Counted from the first letter of the stretch, positions 17,344 through 30,638 are shown. The stretch: DNA of 60,477 bases from Thalassococcus profundi (GCF_003344785.1 NZ_QPMK01000001.1:1-60477), one strand, 5' to 3'. Notes: a model not told the origin generated them from the letters alone. Numbers and translations are program-made.

Positions 17344-18168
17344 TCACGCCAGCCACCGCTTGCGGCGGCGGTAGCTGCGCACGTCGCGGAAAGACTTGCG
17401 CCCCTCGTCGGACATGCCGAGGTAGAATTCCTTCACATCCGGGTTCTCGCGCAGGTCGGCGGCAAGGCCTTCCATCACCACCCGGCCGGATTCGAGGATG
17501 TAACCGGTATGGGCGAAGCGCAGCGCCACGTTGGTGTTCTGCTCGGCCAGGAGGAAGGACACGCCTTCGTTCTCGTTCACCGATTTCACGATGCCGAAGA
17601 TCTGTTCCACGAGCTGCGGGGCAAGGCCCATGGACGGCTCGTCCAGCAGGATCATCTCGGGCCGGGACATCAGCGCGCGGCCGATGGCGGTCATCTGCTG
17701 TTCACCGCCCGAGGTGTAGCCAGCCTGGCTCTTGCGGCGTTCCTTGAGGCGCGGGAAATAGGAATAGACCATGTCGAGATCGGCCTCGACCGCGCCCTTG
17801 CCGTCCCGCCGGGTATAAGCGCCGGTCATCAGGTTTTCCTCGACCGTCAGGTGCTCGAAGCAGTGGCGCCCCTCCATCACCTGGATAACGCCCTTTTTCA
17901 CCAGCTCGGCCGGGTCGCGGCCCTGCACGGTGTCGCCCTTGTAGAGGATCGACCCCTTGGTGACCTCGCCGCGTTCGGACTGCAGCAGGTTCGAGATCGC
18001 CTTGAGCGTCGTGGTCTTGCCCGCGCCGTTGCCGCCCAGAAGCGCGGTGATCCCGCCCTTGGGCACGGTCAGGCTCACGCCCTTCAGCACGAGGATCACG
18101 TGGTTGTAGATCACCTCGATGTTGTTGACCTCGAGCAGGGTTTCGCGGGTCGGGGCGGTATCGCGCAT
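17344..18168 (-). CDS. ABC transporter ATP-binding protein, LivF type
   Basis: The protein is one of two ATPases of a branched-chain-amino-acid-type (HAAT) importer. The 274 residues carry Walker A GGNGAGKT at 45-52, the signature variant TSGGEQQM, and Walker B ILLDEPSMGLAP. The start at 18168 was preferred over a longer frame that runs back into the intergenic hairpin. It follows the substrate-binding protein gene after 86 bases containing a very stable hairpin. The substrate is probably a carboxylic acid rather than an amino acid, given the two CoA ligases in the operon (inference). Confidence 0.92.
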   Translation of the reverse strand: MRDTAPTRETLLEVNNIEVIYNHVILVLKGVSLTVPKGGITALLGGNGAGKTTTLKAISNLLQSERGEVTKGSILYKGDTVQGRDPAELVKKGVIQVMEGRHCFEHLTVEENLMTGAYTRRDGKGAVEADLDMVYSYFPRLKERRKSQAGYTSGGEQQMTAIGRALMSRPEMILLDEPSMGLAPQLVEQIFGIVKSVNENEGVSFLLAEQNTNVALRFAHTGYILESGRVVMEGLAADLRENPDVKEFYLGMSDEGRKSFRDVRSYRRRKRWLA

Positions 18169-18218
18169 GGGGGACTCTTTCGCTCCGGCGGACCGGGGTC
18201 TTGGTATGGGCAAGGGGT

Positions 18219-18245
18219 CCGGCGGCGGGGACAGCCCGCCGCCGG
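18219..18245 (-). terminator. Stable intercistronic hairpin after the binding-protein gene
   Basis: CCGGCGGCGGG (18219-18229) and CCCGCCGCCGG (18235-18245) form an 11-base perfect GC stem with a 5-base loop. It lies 10 bases after the substrate-binding protein stop. Such elements often protect the highly expressed binding-protein mRNA and reduce read-through into the next gene. No T-run follows. Confidence 0.65.
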
Positions 18246-18254
18246 AGATCGCGG

Positions 18255-19553
18255 TCAGCTTTCCGCGTCGCAGGTTTCCGACACCGCCCAGGGCGCGTTG
18301 GCCTCGGCGTATTCGGCGGCCTTCTCGGCTTCGAGCGGCTGGATCACCTCGGCGTCGGCCATCAGAAGGTCCGAGACCTTGACGAACTTCTCGCCGTCCC
18401 ATTCCAGCATCCAGCCCCCGGAATGGCCGGTGTGGTTGGCACAGGTGGTCTGGAACGGCGGCACCATGCCGGTCATGCCCAGCTCGGCCAGCCGCTCTTC
18501 GGTGATGTTGAGGTTCTCGAGCCCCCAGCGCAGGTCGGCGGCGGTGATTTCGGCGTTGCCGGTATGCTCCTGCGCGGCCTTGATGCCCTCGGCGAGGATC
18601 ATCGAGATCACCAGGCCGCGGTTGTAGAACACGCCTTCCATCTCTTCGGGGTTCGACATGGAATCGCCCGCATCGACGACGTGCTGCTTGATATCCGCCA
18701 GCACCGGCGCGTCGAGCACCGGGTAGGACCAGCTGATCGACTTGTAGCCGGCGCCATCTGCACCGACAATCTTGAGGTCGGCATCATGCCCGGCCCACCA
18801 GACGCCGATGAAATTCTCCATCGGGAACTTGGTCTTGACCGCTTCGGTGATGGCGCCGGCGTTCATCGCCCCCCAGCCCCACATGACCACGTAGTCGGGT
18901 CGTTCGCGGCGGATCTGCAGCCACTGCGCCGACTGGTTCTGCATCTCCTTGAGGCCCACCGGGATCGGCACCATCTCGAAGCCCTTGTCCGCCGACAGCT
19001 TTTCAAGCAGCGGGAGAGGCTCCTTGCCGTAGGGGTGATCGAGGTGCAGGAAGGCGATCTTCTTGCCCTCGAGGCTGCCTTCCGCCTCCAGATACTGCAC
19101 GATCATGCTGGCCGCATCCCAGTAGCTGGCGGGCGTGTTGAAGGCCCACTGGAACACCTTGCCGTCGGCCATCGGCGAAAAGCCGTAGCCGGGGGCGAGG
19201 ATCGGGATCTCGTCGACGTTGGTCTTGGGCAGCACCTGCAGGGTGATGCCTGTGGACCAGGGCTGCGTGACGATGGCGCGGCCCTTGGTCTTTTCGTAGC
19301 ATTCCACGCCCTTTTCGGTGGAATAGCCGGTTTCGCATTCCTCGAAATTGACCGGAACGCCGCCGATGCCGCCGTCGCGGGCGTTGAGCATCAGCATGTA
19401 GTCGCGCTGCCCGTTCATCAGCGGGATGCCGGTCGCCGCGAAGGGCCCGGTGCGGTAGCTGAGGTTTGGTGCATAAAGCTCCTGCGCCACGGCGGCGGTG
19501 CCCATCACGGCGCCGACCACGGCGGCGGCCGCCAGTCTGGTGAAGTGTTTCAT
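18255..19553 (-). CDS. ABC transporter substrate-binding protein (type I, Leu/Ile/Val-binding-like)
   Basis: The 432-residue periplasmic protein has a signal peptide with likely cleavage after AVA (residue 23). The mature part has the two-lobe Periplas_BP-6 layout, with GGIGGVPVNFEECETGYSTE near the N-terminus and KIAFLHLDHPYGKE in the second lobe. It delivers its ligand to the LivHM channel. The ligand is not deducible; two acyl-CoA ligases in the same operon point to an aromatic or aliphatic carboxylate. It lies between livM and livF, with a stabilising hairpin downstream. Confidence 0.92.
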   Translation of the reverse strand: MKHFTRLAAAAVVGAVMGTAAVAQELYAPNLSYRTGPFAATGIPLMNGQRDYMLMLNARDGGIGGVPVNFEECETGYSTEKGVECYEKTKGRAIVTQPWSTGITLQVLPKTNVDEIPILAPGYGFSPMADGKVFQWAFNTPASYWDAASMIVQYLEAEGSLEGKKIAFLHLDHPYGKEPLPLLEKLSADKGFEMVPIPVGLKEMQNQSAQWLQIRRERPDYVVMWGWGAMNAGAITEAVKTKFPMENFIGVWWAGHDADLKIVGADGAGYKSISWSYPVLDAPVLADIKQHVVDAGDSMSNPEEMEGVFYNRGLVISMILAEGIKAAQEHTGNAEITAADLRWGLENLNITEERLAELGMTGMVPPFQTTCANHTGHSGGWMLEWDGEKFVKVSDLLMADAEVIQPLEAEKAAEYAEANAPWAVSETCDAES

Positions 19554-19651
19554 GTGGTATCCTCCCTTGGATGTCGTTGTTGGTTTGCCGGTTCTTGTTG
19601 GGCCGTTGCCGCCCCGGGAGCAGAATGGGAATGCAACCCACCCCGGCCCGG

Positions 19652-20728
19652 TCAGTGCGGGAACGGCCAGATGATGAGTTTCTCGCGGATCAGCCGCCAG
19701 AGCTGTGCCAGCCCGTGCGGTTCGATGATCAGGAAGAAGATGATCAGCGCCCCCACGATCATGATGTTGAGGTGCTCGACCATCGAGGACGAGACCGGGA
19801 TGCCGAAGGCCGCCGGCAGGGTGTTCAGCACCACCGGCAGCCCGACGATCAGGATCGCGCCCAGGTAGTTGCCAAGGATCGACCCCAGCCCGCCGATGAT
19901 CGCGATGAAAAGAACCCGGAACGACAGCGGAATGTCGAAGAGGTTGGGCTCTGCCGCGCCGCGCCACATGAAGACAAAGAGCGCGCCCGCCACGCCGACG
20001 ATGTAGGACGACACCGCAAAGGCGGTGAGCTTCGATTTCATCAGGTTGATGCCGATGAGCTCCGCCGCGATGTCCATGTCGCGCGTCGCCTTCCAGGTGC
20101 GGCCCAGGTTGCCCCGGGTGAGGTTGATGCAGAGCATCGTCATCAGCGTGACGATGGCCAGCACCACGAAATACTGCACCATGCTGTCCGCCTGCGGTCC
20201 GGCCACGTAAACCCCGAACATCTTGAGGTTGGGCACCTGGATCGCGCCCGAGGCGTTGTAATTGTAAAGCCAGGCCCATTTTTCGAAGAGCCACACCAGA
20301 AAGAACTGCGCGGCGAGCGTCGCGATTGCCAGATAAAACCCCTTGATCCGCAGGGACGGAATGCCGAAGGCCACGCCGATCCCGGCGCTGAACACCCCCG
20401 ACAGCAGGATCGCCACCACCGGGTTCATCCACGGCATGATCGTGACCATCTTGTAGCAGGCATAGGCGCCCACCCCCATGAAGGCGGCGGTGCCCAGCGA
20501 CAGCTGCCCGGCATAGCCGGTGAGGATATTGAGGCCCATCGCAGCCAGCGAATAGATCAGGATCGGGATCAGCAGCGTCTGGAAGGTGAACTCCGACGCG
20601 GTCAGCGGAAAGATCACCCAGGCGAAGGCGAGGATGATCCCGAGCAGGATCGCATCCTGGCGCACCGGGAACAGCGCCTGATCCGCCTGGTAGCTGGTCT
20701 TGAACTGTCCCGCGGTCCGGTAAAGCAT
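19652..20728 (-). CDS. ABC transporter permease, LivM type
   Basis: The 358-residue inner-membrane permease contains about ten hydrophobic helices, the conserved GLNILTGYAGQLSLGTAAFM segment and the cytoplasmic EAA-like region with TRDMDIAAELIGINLMKSK. It pairs with the LivH-type permease. The start at 20728 has AGGAGA upstream; the 49-residue extension of the frame further upstream is not membrane-like. A 416-base gap separates it from livH, long for an operon, and an internal promoter is possible there. Confidence 0.92.
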   Translation of the reverse strand: MLYRTAGQFKTSYQADQALFPVRQDAILLGIILAFAWVIFPLTASEFTFQTLLIPILIYSLAAMGLNILTGYAGQLSLGTAAFMGVGAYACYKMVTIMPWMNPVVAILLSGVFSAGIGVAFGIPSLRIKGFYLAIATLAAQFFLVWLFEKWAWLYNYNASGAIQVPNLKMFGVYVAGPQADSMVQYFVVLAIVTLMTMLCINLTRGNLGRTWKATRDMDIAAELIGINLMKSKLTAFAVSSYIVGVAGALFVFMWRGAAEPNLFDIPLSFRVLFIAIIGGLGSILGNYLGAILIVGLPVVLNTLPAAFGIPVSSSMVEHLNIMIVGALIIFFLIIEPHGLAQLWRLIREKLIIWPFPH

Positions 20729-20891
20729 CGCCGTTCTCCTACTCTCCGAAAGCCGCGAAACGGCCGCCTGGCTGCGCGCACGCTGGTGCGACACCTTCCG
20801 GGCCTTCGCGCCGGCCTTGCCGGACGGGGCGCAGGCCGCCTCTACGGTCGCCCGGACGCTCTCCCGGCGATTCAATCTTGATTAATCCATA

Positions 20892-20908
20892 CGCAAATTT
20901 ATTTTGCG
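20892..20908. promoter_or_regulatory. Inverted repeat CGCAAA-N5-TTTGCG in an AT-rich patch
   Basis: The 6-base arms lie within a locally AT-rich segment between the permease genes, about 165 bases upstream of livM. They could be an operator or part of an internal promoter region. This is suggested only by symmetry and base composition. Confidence 0.3.
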
Positions 20909-20961
20909 AGTCGCATAGTTGGGGTAACATGACGCATCGGCACCCCGGAAGGAGCGAGAGC

Positions 20962-21120
20962 ATGGCGGAAGATGAGGAAAAGCGGCTGCGCCGCCTGATC
21001 TCAGAGGCCGAAGCCGGTGTCGGCCTCGACCAGCCGGACCTGCCGGCAAGCCCGGTGGAGACCTGGATGCGGCTCTGGTGGCAGACGCTGCGCGCGGTGC
21101 TGCCGGCACCGCGCCCGTAA
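20962..21120 (+). CDS. Small hypothetical protein, 52 residues
   Basis: A plus-strand frame begins at an ATG with AAGGAG eight bases upstream. The product is acidic/basic in its first half (MAEDEEKRLRRLISEAEAG) and ends in a Trp-rich amphipathic segment, VETWMRLWWQTLRAVLP, that could touch a membrane. It lies opposite to the surrounding operon in the livH-livM gap. No family is recognised. The good ribosome site and sensible composition support a real gene, but its short length leaves doubt. Confidence 0.42.
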   Translation: MAEDEEKRLRRLISEAEAGVGLDQPDLPASPVETWMRLWWQTLRAVLPAPRP

Positions 21121-21144
21121 ACGGCGGCTGCACCGGACATCCGG

Positions 21145-22098
21145 TCAGACCCGTTCAATGATCTTCTCCCCGAACAGCCCCTGCGGACGGAACAGCAACA
21201 CGATCAGCGCCAGCACGAAGGCGAACCAGGTTTCGGTATTGCCGCCAAGCAGCGGTTGGCCCCAGTAGATCTCGAACACCTTTTCCAGGATGCCGATCAT
21301 CAGCCCGCCGATGATGGCGCCGGTGATCGACTCGAGCCCGCCCAGCATCAGCACCGGCAGCGCCTTGTAGGCGATCACCTCGAGCGCAAAGCTCACCCCC
21401 GCGCGCGCGCCCCAGGCGATGCCGGTGACCAGCGCGATGATCCCGGCGATGAACCACACCAGCACCCAGATCGTCTGCAAGGAGATGCCCACCGACAGCG
21501 CCGCCTGGTGATCGTCGCCCAGCGCCCGGATCGCCCGGCCCATCCGCGTCTTGTTGAGAAACAGCAGCAGCGCCCCCACCAGCAGGGCCGCGACGACGAC
21601 CGCGGTGATGTCCTTCTGTTCGAGGATCAGCAGCCCGCCCCAGGGCTCCAGCACGACCGAGTCGGTGGGGATGCCGAGCTCTTCGGTGATCATCACCTTG
21701 TTCTCTCCGCCAAAGATGATCTCGCCGAACCCGATCAGGAACAGCGTGATGCCGATGGTCGCCATGAAGAGAATGATGTCCGGCTGGCCCACCAGCGGTC
21801 GCAACACGACCCGTTCGATCGTCACCGCGAGCACGAACATCACCGCCAGTGTCAGGCCGACGCTGATCCAGGCCGGCACGCCCATCTCGTGCAGCCCCAC
21901 CAGCGTCAGCGCGGCAAAGACCACCATGATGCCCTGGGCGAAGTTGAAGATCCGGGACGAGCGAAAGATCAGCACGAAGCCCAGCGCAATGAGCGCGTAG
22001 AGGATGCCCGACACCAGCCCCTCCCAAAGTACCTGCAACAGGAAGTCCGGCGCCTCGACCATGTCCACGAAGGGTTTGATGAAGATGTCGTTCAGCAT
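21145..22098 (-). CDS. ABC transporter permease, LivH type
   Basis: The 317-residue permease has about eight hydrophobic helices and the motifs ALGFVLIFRSSRIFNFAQG and RAIRALGDDHQAALSVGI of the LivH group. With LivM it forms the membrane channel of the importer. The TGDD-like cytoplasmic loop contacts the ATPases in this family. It starts 15 bases after the stop of the small secreted protein gene. Confidence 0.93.
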   Translation of the reverse strand: MLNDIFIKPFVDMVEAPDFLLQVLWEGLVSGILYALIALGFVLIFRSSRIFNFAQGIMVVFAALTLVGLHEMGVPAWISVGLTLAVMFVLAVTIERVVLRPLVGQPDIILFMATIGITLFLIGFGEIIFGGENKVMITEELGIPTDSVVLEPWGGLLILEQKDITAVVVAALLVGALLLFLNKTRMGRAIRALGDDHQAALSVGISLQTIWVLVWFIAGIIALVTGIAWGARAGVSFALEVIAYKALPVLMLGGLESITGAIIGGLMIGILEKVFEIYWGQPLLGGNTETWFAFVLALIVLLFRPQGLFGEKIIERV

Positions 22099-22113
22099 GT
22101 GTTTCTCGTCCCG

Positions 22114-22437
22114 TTATTCGCGCCAGCGGCAGGCAACACCTGCAATTTGATCGATTTCCATTGCCGCGAACGAGACATAGCCATAGGTCATGTTCGCATG
22201 TGTGGAAGCGACAGGCGTTCCATCCGCACTGTGCGCGAAACACTGGATACGACCGCCCCCATCTTCGAATATCAATTCAAAGACAGCGTCTTGGAGTGTC
22301 AGCACGCCACGCACGATCACGATGTCTTCATCCGACCGAAAAATCACCTCGTTGTCTTGGCTTTTCACGACATAGCTTTGCGCTTCTGCCAGAACCGGCA
22401 AGCCAATCAATGCGCAGCAAAAGACAATTCGAGACAT
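22114..22437 (-). CDS. Small secreted protein encoded within the ABC transporter operon
   Basis: The 107-residue product has a signal peptide (cleavage likely after AEA, about residue 18) and a mature part of mainly beta-strand character with two cysteines, Cys73 and Cys103 region, that might form a disulfide. No family is recognised. The gene lies 8 bases after livG and 15 bases before livH, which implies co-transcription. A periplasmic accessory to the transporter is possible, but an unrelated inserted gene cannot be excluded. The start at 22437 gives the only sensible signal peptide in this frame. Confidence 0.68.
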   Translation of the reverse strand: MSRIVFCCALIGLPVLAEAQSYVVKSQDNEVIFRSDEDIVIVRGVLTLQDAVFELIFEDGGGRIQCFAHSADGTPVASTHANMTYGYVSFAAMEIDQIAGVACRWRE

Positions 22438-22445
22438 ACACACGC

Positions 22446-23258
22446 TCAATGCGCCACCCCCAGGTAGGCGTCGATCACGTCCTGGTTGCTGCGTACGGCG
22501 TCCGGCGTGCCGTCGCCGATCTTCTTGCCGTAGTCCATCACCACCACCCGGTCGCTGATGTCCATGACCACACCCATGTCGTGCTCGATCAGCGCAATCG
22601 TGGTGCCGAACTCGTCGTTCACGTCGAGGATGAAGCGGCTCATGTCCTCCTTCTCCTCGACGTTCATCCCCGCCATCGGCTCGTCCAGCAGCAGCAGCGA
22701 CGGCTCGGCGGCCAGCGCCCGCGCCAGTTCCACGCGCTTCTTGAGCCCGTAGGGCAGCCGCCCCACCGGCGTCTTGCGGATGTTCTGGATCTCGAGGAAG
22801 TCGATGACCTTCTCCACCACCTCGCGGTTGGCGATTTCCTCGTCCCGCGCCCGGCCCCACCACAACGCCTGCGCGGCGATGCCGGCTGTCATATGCGTGA
22901 GCCGCCCGGTCATGACGTTGTCGAGCACCGTCATGCCCTCGAACAGCGCGATGTTCTGGAAGGTCCGCGCAATGCCCAGCCGGGCGACCTGGTAGGGCTT
23001 CATCGGCGGCCGCTTCTCGCCCTTGTACCAGACCTCGCCTTCGGAGGGCGTGTAGAAGCCAGAGATGATGTTCAGCATCGACGACTTGCCGGCGCCGTTG
23101 GGCCCGATGATGGCGCGGATCTCGCCCTCGTGGATGTCGAAGGAGATATCCTCGATCGCCGTCACCCCGCCGAATTTCAGCGTGATGTTGCGCATCTCCA
23201 TGAGCGTGCCGCCGATCTGCCGCCCGTCGGCGGTCACGTAACCTTCGGTATCCTTCAC
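22446..23258 (-). CDS. ABC transporter ATP-binding protein, LivG type
   Basis: The 270-residue ATPase carries Walker A GPNGAGKS at 52-59, the Q-loop ARTFQNIALFEGMTVLDN, the signature region LPYGLKKRVELARAL and Walker B LLLLDEPMAGMN. The start is taken as GTG at 23258, close to a G-rich ribosome site; a later ATG in TLMEMRN would remove only a poorly conserved lead. A mini-frame, MGKMKRGAS, formed by the end of a dispersed repeat, overlaps this GTG. It is followed after 8 bases by the small secreted protein gene. Confidence 0.92.
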   Translation of the reverse strand: MKDTEGYVTADGRQIGGTLMEMRNITLKFGGVTAIEDISFDIHEGEIRAIIGPNGAGKSSMLNIISGFYTPSEGEVWYKGEKRPPMKPYQVARLGIARTFQNIALFEGMTVLDNVMTGRLTHMTAGIAAQALWWGRARDEEIANREVVEKVIDFLEIQNIRKTPVGRLPYGLKKRVELARALAAEPSLLLLDEPMAGMNVEEKEDMSRFILDVNDEFGTTIALIEHDMGVVMDISDRVVVMDYGKKIGDGTPDAVRSNQDVIDAYLGVAH

Positions 23259-23269
23259 GATGCCCCCCG

Positions 23270-23320
23270 CTTCATCTTGCCCATAAATCTCCGGGGAGCG
23301 CGAGGGGCTGGCCCCTCGCT
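23270..23320 (+). repeat. Dispersed hairpin repeat, copy 3 (type A leader, GC-rich stem)
   Basis: The leader CTTCATCTTGCCCATAAATC is followed by GCGAGGGG/CCCCTCGC (23300-23319) with loop CTGG. It lies between the CoA ligase stop (23410) and the livG start (23258). A further GGCGCCC/GGGCGCC pairing at about 23322-23360 may be its second hairpin. Confidence 0.8.
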
Positions 23321-23409
23321 CCGGCGCCCGACACACGCCTGTCGTCCGGCCAGGGCGCCCGTCACGGGATGGCGGGCGGGGCGATCCGCACAGCGGGAGC
23401 GTCGATCCG

Positions 23410-25374
<1,965 letters not shown>

Positions 25375-25457
25375 GTATGCCAAAACTGATCCTCCCATGC
25401 CCGTTCGCCGGACATCTCCGGCCGTCGCCCGTTTCGGACGCGACCGTTTGAGAGGAT

Positions 25458-25486
25458 ACTTGCGCGGATTGCCGCGCGGCGCAAGT
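25458..25486. promoter_or_regulatory. Inverted repeat upstream of the ligase/transporter operon
   Basis: ACTTGCGC (25458-25465) and GCGCAAGT (25479-25486) are 8-base perfect arms 13 bases apart, 84-112 bases before the ligase start. They surround a TTGCGC that could be a -35 element on the minus strand. The geometry suits a TetR- or GntR-like dimer, but no regulator gene is nearby. Confidence 0.35.
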
Positions 25487-25516
25487 CCGCGCGGCACCGG
25501 TCACGGCAACAGACGG

Positions 25517-25975
25517 TCAGCCCCGGCGCGCCGTTTCCTCGAGGAGCGCCTGCAGCTCGGTCCGCATCGTCGCGACCTCGTCGCGGTAGCGGCCCGCAGG
25601 CAGCGCCGCTTCGGCTTTTGCCAGCGATTCCAGCACGTGTTCCTCACCGTCGCGGATGTTGTCCATGACGTCGTCGTCGATCTCGTCGAAGAAGGCGCGC
25701 ACCGACACCACCGCCTTGTTCACGGTGGACATGAGCCCGCCGTCGCGGTCCGGATCGCCGCCCAGGGCGACCATCGCGGCGGCCAGCCGGTCGGCGTGCT
25801 GATGATGCAGCTCGCGGAACTTCAGCGGCACGCTTCGGAATTCCGGTTCGGCCTTTTCGGTCATGATCTCGTAGCCTGCATGCGCATCGACGGTATGCGA
25901 CAGCGCGTCCTGCAAGGCGTCCAGTTGCGCCGCATCGGCGCGCGGCGGGCGGGCAGTGATGTTCTCAGAGGTCAT
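25517..25975 (-). CDS. Ferritin-like four-helix-bundle protein (DUF2383/PA2169-like)
   Basis: The 152-residue protein is strongly helical, with an N-terminal segment ALQDALSHTVDAHAGYEIMTEKAE, a central helix with FRELHHQHADRLAAAM, and ESLAKAEAAL and YRDEVATMRTELQALLE near the end. This order fits the PA2169/DUF2383 family of ferritin-like proteins. Glutamate and histidine residues on the helices could bind a di-metal centre. Function is not established for the family, though stress-related roles are often proposed. It is transcribed alone. Confidence 0.75.
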   Translation of the reverse strand: MTSENITARPPRADAAQLDALQDALSHTVDAHAGYEIMTEKAEPEFRSVPLKFRELHHQHADRLAAAMVALGGDPDRDGGLMSTVNKAVVSVRAFFDEIDDDVMDNIRDGEEHVLESLAKAEAALPAGRYRDEVATMRTELQALLEETARRG

Positions 25976-26089
25976 TGCGATATCTCCCGGGGCCGGGATG
26001 GCCCGCGAAATGAACGTCGCCGCCCCCGGCGCCGTTCCCGCCCTCGCATGGCACGAGCGGTTTCCCGCAGGGACCTGTAAAAACGGGCG

Positions 26090-26251
26090 TCAGCCCAGCA
26101 GCGCGCGGATCATCGGCAGCACCGTCACCGCGAAGATCCCGACGAGTACACCCGCGCCGAACCGGATCGGCGCACGGCCCAGCTTCGGTCCCGCCAGGGA
26201 CAGCAGCCCGCAGACGCATCCGTAGAAGACAAGCGCCACCAGGTCCATCAT
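26090..26251 (-). CDS. Small membrane protein, 53 residues
   Basis: A short frame begins at tandem ATG codons (26249-26251 and 26246-26248) preceded by GAGGGGAGA. The product has two hydrophobic helices, about residues 3-20 and 33-50, linked by PKLGRAPIRFG, so it is a likely double-spanning inner-membrane protein. It lies between the M20 hydrolase and the ferritin-like gene on the same strand and may be co-transcribed with either. No family is recognised. Confidence 0.6.
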   Translation of the reverse strand: MMDLVALVFYGCVCGLLSLAGPKLGRAPIRFGAGVLVGIFAVTVLPMIRALLG

Positions 26252-26306
26252 TCTCCCCTCTTGGATGCGGTCCAGCCTAGGCCGACCCGCCCATTCCGGA
26301 CAAGCC

Positions 26307-27509
26307 TTACCCCGCCAAAGCCCCCGCGGCCCGCGCCAGCACCCTCAGGCCGGTCACCAGGTCCTCCTCGGCGGTGTCTTCGGCGAAATCGTGGCTGACC
26401 CCGCCGATCGACGGCACGAAGAGCATCGCCACCGGCATCAGCCGCGCCACGTTGGTCGCGTCGTGCAGCGCCCCCGAAGGCATGACCCGCGAGGCGCCGG
26501 GCGCCTCGGCCTCGGCCGCATTGCCCAGGGCGGCCCGCAGTTCGGTGTCCATCTGAACCGGCTCCAGCCCCAGGAGCGGGCCGAAGTCGAGCGCCAGCCC
26601 CATCTCGCCCGCGACCTCGGCGGCGGTGTCGCGGATGATCTCTTCCATGCGCGCCAGGCGGTCGGTGTCGCCGTCGCGCCACTGCATCGAAAAGGTCGCC
26701 CGCCCCGGCACGATGGACGAGGCGTTGGGATGCAGGCTCACATGCCCGATGGTCCAGACCGTCGCCGGGGTGACGACGTTGCGGAACCGCGCGTTGATCC
26801 GTTCGGAAAAGGCGCTCAGCCCCTGGAAGGCGTCGCGCCGGAGCGCCATCGGCGTGGTGCCGGCGTGGTTCTGCTGGCCGGTCAGAGTGATCTTCATGTC
26901 GCGGATGCCGACGATGGCCTCGACCACGCCGATCTTCTCGCCGCTGGTGTCGAGCGTCGGCCCCTGCTCGATATGCATCTCCATGAAGCCGGTGAACCGC
27001 GCCGGATCGACCCAATCGCCCAGCCGGTCGCCCATCCGCGCCCGCGCATCGCCGAAGGTCACGCCGTCGCGGTCGATCAGCCGGTCGGCCACCTCGAGCG
27101 TCTGGTTGCCCCCCCAGATGGCGCTGCCGGTGGTCACGCCAAAGCGGCCCTCCTCGTCCTGGAAGGACACGCAGGACACCGCAGGCCCACCCGCCGCGCG
27201 CGCCGCCCGCGCGATCTCCAGCCCCGCCACCACACCCAGCGCCCCGTCGAGCCAGCCGCCCTCGGGCTGGCTGTCGGAATGCGAGCCCAGCAGCAGCGAC
27301 GGCCCCTCGGCCAACCCGAAGAGCGACCCCGCCGGATCGAAGACCGGCTCCAGCCCAGCCTCGGCCATGCGGCCGGCCAGCCAGTCGCGCGCGGCGATGT
27401 CCGGATCGGTATAGGCCGGACGCGCCACGCCGCGGCCGACGCCGCTGGCGCCGAAGGACCGCAGGTGGTGCAGGTCTTCGAGAAATCGCTGGGGGTCGAC
27501 GGGGATCAT
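26307..27509 (-). CDS. Zn-dependent hydrolase, M20 family (allantoate amidohydrolase / N-carbamoyl-amino-acid hydrolase type)
   Basis: The 400-residue enzyme hydrolyses an amide or carbamoyl bond in the family. Metal ligands are visible in [20 protein letters not shown] (His78, Asp89), FQDEEGRFG (Glu119/Glu120) and EMHIEQGP, and HAGTTPM is the conserved dimerisation-domain motif. Candidates are allantoate amidohydrolase, beta-ureidopropionase or L-carbamoylase; the sequence alone does not choose. No purine or pyrimidine degradation genes are adjacent. The start at 27509 has AAGGAG upstream and the frame before it is spurious. Confidence 0.88.
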   Translation of the reverse strand: MIPVDPQRFLEDLHHLRSFGASGVGRGVARPAYTDPDIAARDWLAGRMAEAGLEPVFDPAGSLFGLAEGPSLLLGSHSDSQPEGGWLDGALGVVAGLEIARAARAAGGPAVSCVSFQDEEGRFGVTTGSAIWGGNQTLEVADRLIDRDGVTFGDARARMGDRLGDWVDPARFTGFMEMHIEQGPTLDTSGEKIGVVEAIVGIRDMKITLTGQQNHAGTTPMALRRDAFQGLSAFSERINARFRNVVTPATVWTIGHVSLHPNASSIVPGRATFSMQWRDGDTDRLARMEEIIRDTAAEVAGEMGLALDFGPLLGLEPVQMDTELRAALGNAAEAEAPGASRVMPSGALHDATNVARLMPVAMLFVPSIGGVSHDFAEDTAEEDLVTGLRVLARAAGALAG

Positions 27510-27609
27510 GGCAGGCTCCTTGCTGGATGCCCGCATCAGACACCGCCGCCGCGCCCAGGTCAAATCGCGGTATCCCGCGTGAAAGCCGGAAGCCTGGTGC
27601 GACCCGCTC

Positions 27610-27660
27610 CTTCTTCGGTTCTCAATAACCCTCGGGGAGCGCGAGGGGCTGGCCCCTCGC
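27610..27660 (+). repeat. Dispersed hairpin repeat, copy 4 (type B)
   Basis: The leader CTTCTTCGGTTCTCAATAAC is followed by GCGAGGGG (27641-27648), loop CTGG and CCCCTCGC (27653-27660). It lies 29 bases 3' of the formate dehydrogenase stop, on the opposite strand orientation. Confidence 0.85.
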
Positions 27661-27689
27661 TCTCGCCATCTACGCGGTCGCGGCGCCGG

Positions 27690-30476
<2,787 letters not shown>

Positions 30477-30638
30477 GGCTGCGCCTCCTGCAAACTTGCG
30501 CTCGTTCTACACTTGCGCAGCCGCGACCCGGGGCGTCAATTCCGACTCCTTGCCTAGAATTTGCGCCAGCGCGTTTCCGATAGGCGACGAATCCCGACGA
30601 CAGGAGACGCGCCCGCTCACGCCTGCCGGGCAAGAAAG

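Larger units (their letters stand above)
20729..21144. other. Long gap within the transporter operon
   Basis: This 416-base stretch separates the two permease genes. It contains a small plus-strand reading frame (20962-21120) and an AT-rich patch around 20875-20935 with an inverted repeat at 20892-20908. The rest shows no recognisable gene. The patch would be a natural place for an internal promoter of livM, the binding-protein gene and livF. Confidence 0.5.
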
